This document shows positions 20,801-30,184 of a DNA stretch of 64,000 nt, one piece after another. Source of the stretch: Ciona intestinalis. Taxonomy: Eukaryota > Chordata > Ascidiacea > Phlebobranchia > Cionidae. The notes under the pieces were generated by a model, which saw only the letters and a program-made list of their open reading frames with translations, was not told where the DNA came from and made no database searches. A program made the translations under genes and the position numbers. The first letter of the stretch is position 1, and each line of letters opens with the position of its first letter. The stretch lies in assembly GCF_000224145.3 (NCBI RefSeq), contig NC_020179.2:3003885-3067884 (forward strand), written 5' to 3'.

Positions 20801-23800
20801 AAAATTTGAATATTACTAAATCTCATATGTTTCTTATAAGAACAAATATTAAAAAAATATTATAAAAGCTGTATAATAATACCTAATACATTTATTTATA
20901 GTTTACAATATGTATATAATATAGGAATGGATATAGTAGGGTGGGGGAAGAAGGGGGCACCTTTTCACTCGATTTTCTTGTCCCATTCGGTAGTAAACAA
21001 AGAACATTCAAAGAATTATAAACCGTATCCTCACGACTTTTACAGACCGTTGTTAATTGTTTAAAATCTGATCAAGATAATATGTGATAAAGGTAACCCA
21101 TCTTCCCCAACTACTATGTAATGAGGGGATATGCCCAAACTGGCTTAAATCCCAAGTACTCACCGACAACCTTACTGAGTTAAGATATATATTGTATAAG
21201 GATGCATTTTTCCAAGCTCTTAGTACAAAGAAAATGCAGAAAATAATAAATTTCTTCACTTTCTCTCAAAAAGCAAAATGCTCCTCTTAACCTGGAGGAA
21301 AGATGCTGCGGATCTTTCTTCTGCCCTGCAGATCAACAATCTCTGGATGCGAGAATTGATCAATCTAATAAAGAAGCACCTCTTCTGCAACCTGAGACCA
21401 ATTACTCTGGGTGGGTTAGCAGTTTAAATGTAAACATAGGTGCCCAGTTTTATGTAATAATAATAATATACAGTAAGGTGGAAGATAGAACACCTTTAAA
21501 AAATAATATCCAGAGTTCCCGAAAGTTTTTAAAAAAATTAACAACGCTTTATGGGGTCTTGGATACCTATTCATTCTATTTTCTCATCCTATTTGGTAGT
21601 AAACAAAGAACATTGAAAGAAATATAAAACCGTTTCCTCACGACTCCCGTAGACCGTTGTTAATTGTTTAAAACACGATCAAGATATTTGGATATTATGT
21701 GCTAAAAGTGTCCCATCTCACCCCACAGTACTATATACAATATATATATGATTTTATATGCAACTATATCTATAATTTTTTACCATGCAGCCTTCTCTAT
21801 TGGGGTGAATACCCGTTGTTTTTCGCTGCATGTGCAATGCAGGTGGAAGCGTTTGCGTTGTTGCTTCGTGAGGGAGCTGATATTTCAGTGCAAGACAGTA
21901 ACGGGAACAATGTTCTTCATATGATGGTCATCCATAACAACAAGGTGAAAATAAAAAATGAGTGAATGAATGTGTTATCCTTGCATGGCTGGAAAAAGAC
22001 ACTTGTTATAACTTAGAACTTTAACTTTTTTGGCTTGTTTTTATGTAGAAAGATTATGGTTATTGTTTCCAAATATTTTCAATTTGTTTTTTTAAAATTA
22101 GCATTTTATGGTTATTGTTTCCAAATATTTTCAATTTGTTTTTTTAAAATTAGCATTTTAAAATGTTAAAAATATATTCACGGGCATTTTTTGTGAATTT
22201 AATTTTTTTAGCCTGTTTGGACTGTTATTTTTTATATTTTATTTCAGGAGATGTTTAATTTTGCCTATAATCAAGCGGGTGAGGTTGATTTGTTGAGTCA
22301 GAGGAACAGGTCAGTGGGTTAGGTTGATTTACTGCATCACGTTTCATTATTTAGTTAAAACACTCAAGATTGTGCATTTTAAGATTAAATCTTGTTTGTG
22401 TTTTTTTATTGTGAAATATGTATTTAGTTCTGAGCATATTTGCAAAGACATCTTTTGCACTTTATTTATTCTTGTAAAAAGTTGTTTTATTGGCATAAAG
22501 CAAATTTTGAATACAATTTGTATTTTTGGATTTTGTTATTTAAAATGTTGTCATTCGTTTTTCAAGAAAAGTTGAATTTTGTTATTTAAGAAAATTTGCC
22601 TTTTGTTTTTTAAAATTTAAATTTTGATTTTTACAGTTATGACTTTATGTATTGAACTCTTAAAATTAGGAAATAAGTTTTAGTTTAGGGTGTAACGGTC
22701 ACGCCTTCTATCCAAAACATTACTTCTTTCTATTTTATCAATTAGTGTGTTTTAAAAACTGTTTTTTTTACTGCTACTATCCGTCTTTTTGCTTTTGTAA
22801 ACTCTCCGTTCTTCATTATCAAGCCCGAAGAGACAAATAAATTTCATTTATTCATTTAAGTTACATTAATATTATACTATACAGACAAGGCTTCACCCCG
22901 CTTACACTAAGTGCCAAACTGAGCAACAAAGAAATGTTAGACCATATTATGGAGCTTAAACGGGACATTTCATGGCAGTTTGGTGACGTCACATGCGCCA
23001 CATACCCCCTGTCGGATGTTGACACTGTAAGAACATATTTGATGTGGAATAAACATAACTGTTTTATGTATTGACCCAACAATTTTGTATTTCATAACAA
23101 TAAATCTGAACCTTTTTGCCGCACAACCTAAAAACATAACTTAAATATTTTATCCAATATTATATATATTGGGGTAATGCGCCAACTCTGGCCTATATCT
23201 CAGGCCCTATGGCATGTCAAAAAACACTTGTGTTATAACAACTTACGTTTTTAAGCCACGAGAGGATAAAGTAAGTTACATACACACGTTACATCAGATA
23301 CAAGCTGCAAGACCTCGCTCACATAAAATAGAAAAAAAAGTCTGTACAATTGTATCCAGCACATACTAAATTGTTGTTTTTGTTATCTAGGAAATTAAAA
23401 AATTTCTCTTCTTCTGTAAAAACAAAATTGCAGAGACCTCTTTCACACTTATAATACTTTACCACTTTTGCATTTAGATAAACCACACTGATGGTAGCAT
23501 CAACAACAAGAGCGCACTCAGTATTATACTTAGTGCGGAATCTAATGAACATCTTGATATGTTGGATGGCTTGTTATTCCAACTATTGCATGAAAAATGG
23601 AAGCAATACGCTAAAGTTCGATTCTATAGAAGAGGGGCCTTCTTTTTCTTTTACCTTGTTGCTTTTATAACGGCTGTATACCTGCAGCCAGCACCAGTAA
23701 GTTACATATTGTTTAAGGCTCTAAGCCATAGCTCAGTGGTTAAGCCTTTGAATCATAACCAAAGGGTATTAGGTTCAATGCTCAATAGTGGTACTGAAAC

Positions 23801-26800
23801 TTTCCGGCAAAGTGGTTAGTGCACCTGCCTCTAACATAGAGGTAATAAGTGCAAGGCTGGTCGCTGCTACCATTGTGGCACTCTGCTATGCTGTAGGTAC
23901 TCCTCTCATTAGAGATATTAAGACCTTATACATACATGGTTACTTGTTTGCTGGGACGGGGTGTAGGGAACAGAACACTTGTGTTATAGCAACTGTCGTT
24001 TTCTAGCCATGCATAAAATAAGTTACATCTGCTCATTCATACATACACAAGACACTAAGACAGTAATAATTTAATTTTTTTTTTCTAGACTCGTTTTGTC
24101 GTAACTACAAACACATCAACTGGTTTGGTGAACCTGAGTTTTGTAAACCAATGTTATTTGCTTGATGCTTCATCCAACAATCAAATACTTCGTTTTGTGT
24201 TGGAATGCATTATCATTGTAGGTGCTGTTATGTATCTAGTGTTGGCTGGTATGGAAATTCACCATGAGGTAATTACTGTTTAAAACTTGAGCCAGAATTT
24301 GTCATAAAATCTTTGTCATAAGCCTCATAAAATATTATGCACTCGTAAGTGGTTTAGGAAACAGAAGTTCCTTGTTATAACAACTGTCATTGCCTGCCAT
24401 GCGAAGGTAAATAACTGAAATAAGTTATATGTGGTAACTTGTAAGCAGGTATAAGGTGTATGAAACAGAACACCGTGTTATAACGACTGTCATTGCCTGC
24501 CATGAGAAGGTAAATAAGTTATATGTGGTAACTTTTAAGCAAGCTTGAGGTGTATGAAACAAAACACCTGTGTTATAACAACTGTCATTGCCTACCATGT
24601 GAGGATGAGTAAGTTATATATGTGGTGATCTGGTGTTACTAAAACGTAACCAACAAAAATCAAGTCCAACCACTAATGGTAATTGAGAAATATATTTCGC
24701 CTAAATGGCATTGTCAGTCTCTGCAAAAGAAGCATATAAAAATACAGCGAAGTAATGGAATAAAGAAAACAAAGAAAAACAAACACCTGCAACTTCGGAC
24801 ATTAAAAACAACAGAACGGGAGAGGTTCCCTGGACAGACAGACAGAGGAAAGCAGAAAGGTGTAAGCTAGGTGTAAAAGGAAGCGAGATAATGAAGGGGC
24901 GTGCGTCGAATAAGACTGCAAGCAAAATAAACACGACAAGGAAAGTAAAACGCGAACAGAAGCGTAAAACGAAAGGCAAAATAGTGGAAAACTATTTGAT
25001 ACAAGGTAGTATCATCTTGTTGATGTTGGCCAGAACTTTGTTGTACCATTTGTCCTCGCAAACATCTAGTAGATTCGCCGGAGGCTGTTCCACGAATGTA
25101 ACACTATAATCATTACTGTATTACTGTGTTCTACTATCCAAGAATCGATCATGCGAGGATAAATAAGTTATATATGTGGTAACTCGGAGGCGGGCATGAG
25201 GTGTATAAAACAGAACAACCGTTTTAAAACGACCGCCGCTGCCTGCCACTCGTGGACAAGTTCGTTGCATTCATTTATTTCACTTTTTATGTATTATTTA
25301 ATTAAGGCATTAAAAAATTAAAAGGATTTATAACTTACAGGGTAAACGTACATTCTGGTGGACAATATACAATGCTCCAATGAAGGGGAGCTTCCTCATA
25401 TCCTGTGTGATGGTCCTTGCAATCATACCATGTAGATTCACTTGTAACTTGATATCAGAGAATGTCTTTTTAACTATATGTATCTGCACATGCATACCAT
25501 ACTCGCTGTTCTTCTGCAGGTATTCGTTTTAAGTAGGTTGGGGGAAGATGGAACATCTTTGGTACATCATATCAAAACATCCTGATCGTGTTTTAAACAA
25601 TTAACAACGGTCTATGGGAGTTATGAGGATACGGTTTATAATTCTTTAAATTTTCTGTGTTTACTACCGAATGGGACAAGAAAATAGATTGAAAAGGTGT
25701 CCTATCTTCCCCCACCCTACTATACTTAAGTTATGTATGTATTATCTAAAGTTTACTAAATAATCTTTTTGTGGCTCAACTGGTATCAAAATGTAGTGTA
25801 TGTTTGTCGTTTCATCTGCTGTACTGCAATACTTCATCAGGGAAAGGAAAAAATTGTTAGAAAAATTTGTTTATACCAAATAAAAGTTGTTTGATACCAA
25901 GTGAGCTGTAAATAGATTATTCGCAATATTCCTGGTAGCAGAAGTAACAGAATTCTAGGTTTATTGTTATCATAGTTGTCTGACATAGAATTTCCCTTGA
26001 ATTAGTTAAGATCCCATAGCTTTTATATAAATAATGCATATAATATCCAGTAAATTGGTAATATTGCATCAATTAAAGTTTATAACATGATTGTATTTGT
26101 ATGGCCTAAATATTATACTGATTCACCAAAAAGACTACATATTACTCTTTCTAAATATATATATTAAACTGGCAAATTATGTTTTTTTATTAAATAAAGA
26201 TTATAACACGAGCGTATGGTTTACTGTAAATAACATACTGGTCTTTCAAAAAATGCCCATTACCCTATCTGTAATACATTTTAACCAAAAATATTTAAGA
26301 ATTTTTAAGTACATTTTAACCAAAAATATTTAAGAAATTTCAAAAAAATAAGAATTTTTAAGTAGCAAATTTTTTTTTTGATTCTAAAATAACGTTGTTT
26401 TTTTACACAGATTTTAAGTTGGTTGGTCCATTCATAGTAGAAAAGCCTATTACCCCATCCTAATACATTTTTACCAAATATATTTGCGGTAATATTAATC
26501 TACCAATTTTTATGATTCTAACATAATAATGTTTTTTACAGAGGTTTCAAATTGGTTGGTCCATTCATAGTTGCAATTTATAACATGATAACTGGAGACT
26601 TGCTTAGATTCTTAATCCTCTATTCCATATTTCTCATGGGATTTTCTCAAGGTGCGAACAAATTTGTAAATTCTTAATTTATTCTCGCGTGGTCGAAAAC
26701 GACAGTCTTTAAACACAGTGTTATGTTTCATACATCATGCGGGCATACAAGTTACTCAGTATGTTACTTTGTGAGCGATTTTTTTATGTATGGCTGATAA

Positions 26801-28790
26801 TTTAGACAACCCATTAGTGACCACTGGGTTGGAGCAATTGCCGTTAATAGCCTTGCCAAAAGACAAATACGCCCACAATGCTAGCAGCAACGAGCCTTGA
26901 ACCCATTACCTCTGGGTTAGAGGCAGGCACACTTCGATCAGTATAACCTATAGCGTAGGCACCAATCTTTTGAAAATGCGGGGAGGCAGGGATAGGTAGA
27001 ACCATAAGCATATAACCCAAATCTTAACGCATTGGTTCAAATGTTTACTGATTAATGCAGTGCAGAATTTTCTAAAGTCGAACTGTTTACCCTGTTTTCC
27101 AAGTTTGGCGCTTATGCTTTTTGGTTGTATGCTAATATGTCGACTTTAGTTGTTACTGTTTTTGGAAATCAGTGGAAAATGTAAAATATACGGATAAGTG
27201 TATTGGGTTTAGCAGCTAAGCTTTTATTTGTTCATTTTGCTGCTAATTCCTTTCTCTTCGCTGTTTTGAAGAGATAAATAAAATTTATATTATGTTATTA
27301 ATAGGCTTCATAAATATATAGTAGGGTGGGGAAAGATAAAACGCCTTTTCATTCTATTTTCTCTTTTAATTCGTTAGTAAATAAAGCACATTTAACGATT
27401 TATTAAACTGTATCCTCATTCCTTAGACTCCCATTGACCATTGTTAATTGTTTAAAACACGATCAGGTTATTTGGAAATTATATGTGCTAAAAGTGCCCT
27501 GTCGTAGGGCGGAAGCCCCCCCGGCTTCCGCCCTACTATATCGTTTCTTTTTTATGATTTTATTAAATAAATCCATCACAGCGATGTACATTGTGTTTCG
27601 TGGCACTGACCATCCGTTATTCTCACACCCGTTCCAGTCAATTATGGGCATGTTCATCATCACTCTGGGTGAATTTCAAGACCTGTATCTTGACTTTGAT
27701 CGATCCAGACACCCAACGGCTGCTAAGGTGGGGAATGAGGGTTAAGGGACAAATTAAACTTTGTATTCAATTCTTCTGAGTAAGTGTTGGTGCGGCTTAG
27801 CCGTTACAACAGGGGTAATCTGTTTTATGAATTTTGTAACAGTTGTGGTTGCTATTTAAAAGTACACCAGTAAAGCACAGTACTTGACCTGTGTTAGCAT
27901 GTAACTTATTTTATCGTCGGAAAACGTCAGTCGTTATAACATGGGTGTTCATACACATCGTGCAAGCTTACGAGTTACCATGTGTGTTACTTAGTGAGTG
28001 ATTTTTTTTGTGGATTTATTTTTATTATGTATGGCTGATAATTTGGACAACCCATTAGTGGCCACTGGGTCGGAGCAATTACTGTTAAGTATCTTGCCCA
28101 AAAACACATATGCCCACAATGGTAGCGGTGTTGAGCCTTGTACCCTTTACCTCTTGGTTAGACTTAGATGCAGGCACGCTAACCACGGCGTCGGATATTT
28201 TTTTATGTAATATTTATTTTTTTTATACAGACTTTATTCTTGGTGTACATGGTGATCGTGACATTATTACTCACAAACATGCTTATTGCTATGATGGGGA
28301 GCACGTTTAATAAGATCGCGGAAACCAGATGGGAATGGCAGCGGCAATGGGCTAAAATTGTTCTGGTATTGTGTATTGTACCAAGCTGGTGAAATGTATA
28401 ATAGTAAATAGTGATTGGTGATATATATCATGAATGCTTGCTTTATCAAGATGATATTTGGTTTTTAAACCCTTCTTATAAAGATTTGCAAATCTTGATG
28501 ATTAAGGCTTAAATCTGGTTAAAACTTAACTTTGAAACAACTTACAAAATAAATTTCTTCTACATTTTTTGACCATATATATATAAATTCTATCATCAAA
28601 TGAGCTCTATTATATATGTTTCACTGTCCAGTGTTTCACAACAATTTTCTCCCAGTGTTGACCTTTTTATTAACATCAGGTAATGGAAAGGTCAGTATCA
28701 CCAGAACATCGTATTAGAAAGCAGAGATTATATTCACAACCAGAATCTAAGGGGAATGGCAGGCGATTTGTTGTCAGAAATTTCAAGTAA
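17853..28790 (+). CDS. TRPV-family cation channel, 16 exons
   Basis: Predicted tetrameric Ca-permeable channel of the plasma membrane, about 748 aa. Exons: 17853-17960, 18242-18363, 19008-19200, 19842-19979, 20335-20444, 21274-21410, 21791-21944, 22248-22309, 22885-23026, 23478-23696, 24089-24268, 25341-25519, 26542-26651, 27582-27727, 28231-28365, 28680-28790. From exon 3 on, every junction is in phase. The N-terminal half holds ankyrin repeats ([57 protein letters not shown]). Six membrane spans follow, with the pore helix and filter in exon 14 ([10 protein letters not shown]) and the TRP-helix region in exon 15 ([19 protein letters not shown]). The filter resembles invertebrate Nanchung/Inactive channels more than heat-gated TRPV1, which is an impression. 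Exon 3 is troubled: its best frame has a TGA at 19041-19043 and abuts an N gap (see findings). The stop TAA at 28788 overlaps a GTAAGT donor-like site, so another 3' exon is possible. Confidence 0.92.
18077..18225 (+). mobile_element. M1 MITE, right end missing
   Basis: Intact left end; breaks off inside the core word about 15 bp before the acceptor of TRPV exon 2. Confidence 0.8.
18534..18665 (-). mobile_element. S1 SINE 3' module alone
   Basis: Only the last 120-130 bp of the SINE, in TRPV intron 2. Begins with a short GAATGAAT tail remnant. Confidence 0.75.
18837..18998. other. assembly gap (162 N)
   Basis: Gap in TRPV intron 2, ending nine bases before the exon 3 acceptor. It could hide a small exon. 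Confidence 0.99.
19411..19796 (-). mobile_element. two M1 MITE copies (partial 19411-19515, full 19606-19796)
   Basis: In TRPV intron 3. The second copy has a decayed left end (TAGCACGCTGGGAAAAGATGG) and a clean right end. Confidence 0.8.
20013..20297 (+). mobile_element. S1 SINE, nearly full length
   Basis: Best view of the tRNA-like head in this window: A-box-like GCAAAGTGGTTAGCACCTGC at 20030-20049, followed by GGTAATGGGT-type sequence, the middle domain and a truncated 3' module. Sits in TRPV intron 4, ending about 40 bp before exon 5. Confidence 0.85.
20568..20690 (+). mobile_element. S1 SINE 3' module alone
   Basis: GTGGTGACTTGTAAG to GATAAATAAGTTACATTTT, in TRPV intron 5, without head or middle. 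Confidence 0.75.
20934..21117 (-). mobile_element. M1 MITE
   Basis: Full length with a small deletion in the right arm. TRPV intron 5. Confidence 0.85.
21471..21733. mobile_element. composite of two M1 MITE copies
   Basis: A plus-oriented left half (AGTAAGGTGGAAGATAGAAC to about 21575) runs straight into a minus-oriented right half ending CCCACAGTACTATA. It looks like a junction of two copies with the intervening ends lost. TRPV intron 6. Confidence 0.7.
22054..22160 (+). repeat. two direct 53-bp repeats
   Basis: TATGGTTATTGTTTCCAAAT through TTTAAAATTAGCATTT occurs twice, adjacent and apparently identical. A recent tandem duplication in TRPV intron 7. Confidence 0.9.
22688..22860 (+). repeat. 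R3 dispersed repeat (family description)
   Basis: This entry defines R3. It begins near GTGTAACGGTCACGCC and contains GTGTTTTAACAACTGTTGTTTT. It ends with a TTCG..ATCG..CGAAG hairpin followed by AGACAAATAAA and ATTC-type sequence. About 170 bp, non-coding. Other copies: 34116-34290, 59440-59585, 63690-63812, with weaker ones near 27215-27300 and 57615-57760. The tail resembles that of S1. Confidence 0.7.
23221..23290 (+). mobile_element. S1 SINE 3' end fragment
   Basis: Only the final 70 bp (TTATAACAACTTACG to GATAAAGTAAGTTACAT), in TRPV intron 9. Confidence 0.65.
23803..24028 (+). mobile_element. S1 SINE with internal deletion
   Basis: A head with AAAGTGGTTAGTGCACCTGC and the first middle words are joined to the 3' module; the GCAATTGCTCC part is missing. 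TRPV intron 10. Confidence 0.75.
24340..24632 (+). repeat. array of S1 SINE 3' modules
   Basis: At least three consecutive 3' modules: a partial one at 24340-24425, then two longer ones to 24632. Each has a TGTATGAAACA.AACACC..TGTTATAAC.ACTGTCATTGCC block and GTAAATAAGTTATATG. Heads and middles are absent, so the modules multiplied in tandem rather than by separate SINE insertions. Confidence 0.75.
24641..24722 (+). repeat. R4 dispersed repeat, uninterrupted copy (family description)
   Basis: This entry defines R4: ACGTAACC.ACAAAAATCAAGTCCAACCACTA, then AGAAATATATTTCGCCTAAATGGCAT. Other copies: 58435-58530 (uninterrupted), 52891-53085 and 53437-53610 (each interrupted by an M1 remnant). Confidence 0.7.
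24723..25130. other. purine-rich intronic block of unknown origin
   Basis: Within TRPV intron 11, about 400 bp with clearly lower AT content and long purine runs than its surroundings, lying between R4 and another S1 3' module. Open frames at 24676-24870 and 24891-25109 are Lys/Arg-rich because of the composition. I recognise no protein. Confidence 0.4.
25135..25270 (+). mobile_element. S1 SINE 3' module alone
   Basis: GTGGTAACTCGGAGGCGGGC to the ATTC-type tail, 70 bp before TRPV exon 12. Confidence 0.7.
25531..25724 (+). mobile_element. M1 MITE
   Basis: Full length, with both ends clear; its left end begins only about 12 bp after the donor of TRPV exon 12. Confidence 0.9.
26382..26437 (+). 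pseudogene. duplicated start of TRPV exon 13 (decoy exon)
   Basis: A copy of the real acceptor and first ~30 nt of exon 13 (26512-26570): GATTCTAA..TAA..TG, a T-rich tract, ACAG, then AAGTTGGTTGGTCCATTCAT. The following bases diverge and the frame is not sustained. The spacer words ATTACCC..ATC.TAATACATTTT also repeat near 26257 and 26448, so a unit of roughly 130-190 bp was tandemly copied. Confidence 0.8.
26676..26950 (-). mobile_element. S1 SINE, nearly full length
   Basis: Complete from 3' module through head (GGTAATGGGTTCAAGGCTCG in SINE sense). About 25 bp after the donor of TRPV exon 13. Confidence 0.85.
27319..27540 (-). mobile_element. M1 MITE with modified right end
   Basis: The left end and core are normal. 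The right end is replaced by a GC-rich hairpin (27504-27536) before CTACTATA. Lies about 40 bp before TRPV exon 14, in intron 13. Confidence 0.85.
27504..27536. repeat. GC-rich perfect hairpin, 14-bp arms
   Basis: GTAGGGCGGAAGCC, a five-C loop, then GGCTTCCGCCCTAC. It is strikingly GC-rich against the AT-rich intron, and would form a strong stem in the pre-mRNA just upstream of exon 14. Confidence 0.95.
27895..28193 (-). mobile_element. S1 SINE, nearly full length
   Basis: In TRPV intron 14, ending about 40 bp before exon 15. Open frames inside it (27998-28310) are SINE sequence, not protein. Confidence 0.85.
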
Positions 28791-28969
28791 GTATAAAACA
28801 TTAACTCAGCTTCATTGGCTCAATTGGAAAATATATGTGTTTTTATGGTCGAACTACATGTACAGAAAAAAGGTATGTATTATGTACTTTGCAATAATGG
28901 TTCTCCTATGTATTATATAATTTTGTTTAATGTATTTTCAGGGCTTCACCAAAATGATGATTTCAAAAA

Positions 28970-30040
28970 ATTGCAAACATTCTAGTACATACTTTTTTAT
29001 ATTGCAGTTTCGGTAATACCTTTGCACAAATTATATGCAACACTTTTGCACTAACTTTTCGATCCATTTTTAATGTTTCTAAAACTGTTTTCTAGACTCT
29101 TTCTACCTTTGTATTTACAAGTTCATATTGCACTAATTTTCATATATATTATACCTAAAGATGCGTTATACAATCCTGAATTCCATTCACAACATATGCC
29201 TTTTTGTTTAATTTATTTTCACGTATAACTGTTCTAAAGATGAACTTTTTACGTATGCACTTTTTGCACTAACAATGTAGTTAAAAAATACAAATTATGT
29301 TTTTTTTAATTCCAAATATACAACTGTAAACACGTTCATTATCATTCAATTACCCAGGGTGTCTAAAAATTCATTTTCCACAAAAAAAACTCTTTTCTAG
29401 ACTCTCTACCTAAAAATTTTGTATTCACAAATTCATATTGCACTACTTTTTACAATCCTGAATTCCATTCACAACATATGCCTTTTTGTTTAATTTATTT
29501 TCACATATAACTGTTCCAAAGATGAACTTCAAATTATTTACCTGCTTTTTATATAACTGTTCTAAAGATGAACTTTTTACGTATGCACTTTTTGCACTAA
29601 CAATGTAGTTAAAAAATACAAATTATGTTTTTTTTAATTCCAAATATACAACTGTAAACACGTTCATTATCATTCAATTACCCGAGGTGTCTAAAAATTC
29701 ATTTTCCACAAAAAAAACTCTTTTCTAGACTCTCTACCTAAAAATTTTGTATTCACAAATTCATATTGCACTACTTTTTACAATCCTGAATTCCATTCAC
29801 AACATATGCCTTTTTGTTTAATTTATTTTCACATATAACTGTTCCAAAGATGAACTTCAAATTATTTACCTGCTTTTTATGATTAATTGTGCTTTTAATA
29901 AACGTACGTATGCACTTTGCACTAACAATGTAGTAAAAAAATACAAATTACGTTTTTTAATTCCAAATATACAACTGTAAACATGTTCATTATCATTCAA
30001 TGATCCGAGGTGTCTAAAATTCATTTACCACAATTTATAA
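28970..30040. repeat. tandem repeat, unit about 327 bp, about 3 copies
   Basis: The word ACGTATGCACTTTTTGCACT recurs at 29251, 29579 and (slightly changed) 29906, and CCTGAATTCCATTCACAACA three times. Copies 2 and 3 are close to identical; a more diverged copy starts near 28975. The array fills most of the space between the convergent ends of the TRPV and PHF5A genes. No coding capacity. Confidence 0.9.
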
Positions 30041-30184
30041 AATTTCACTATTTCCAAAAAAAAAACATTTTCTGAAACAAGCAGTTTATTTTTTTGATAA
30101 AAGTTGAGACTGGTATAAAAGTTGTTACAACTCGTTTCATTTGTTCTCAATATGCAGCGCAGCATATTTGTACTGTTGGTGCTA

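Noticed and set aside
24676-25109. Lys/Arg-rich open frames in a TRPV intron
   Set aside because: Composition-driven; no ATG context, motif or splice linkage.
27998-28310. Plus-strand open frames ending in TRPV exon 15
   Set aside because: They run through a SINE and enter the exon in a wrong frame.
17163-28790. DYNLRB1 and TRPV as one operon
   Set aside because: 400 bp apart with a polyadenylation signal right after DYNLRB1; no tight spacing or trans-splice acceptor evidence.
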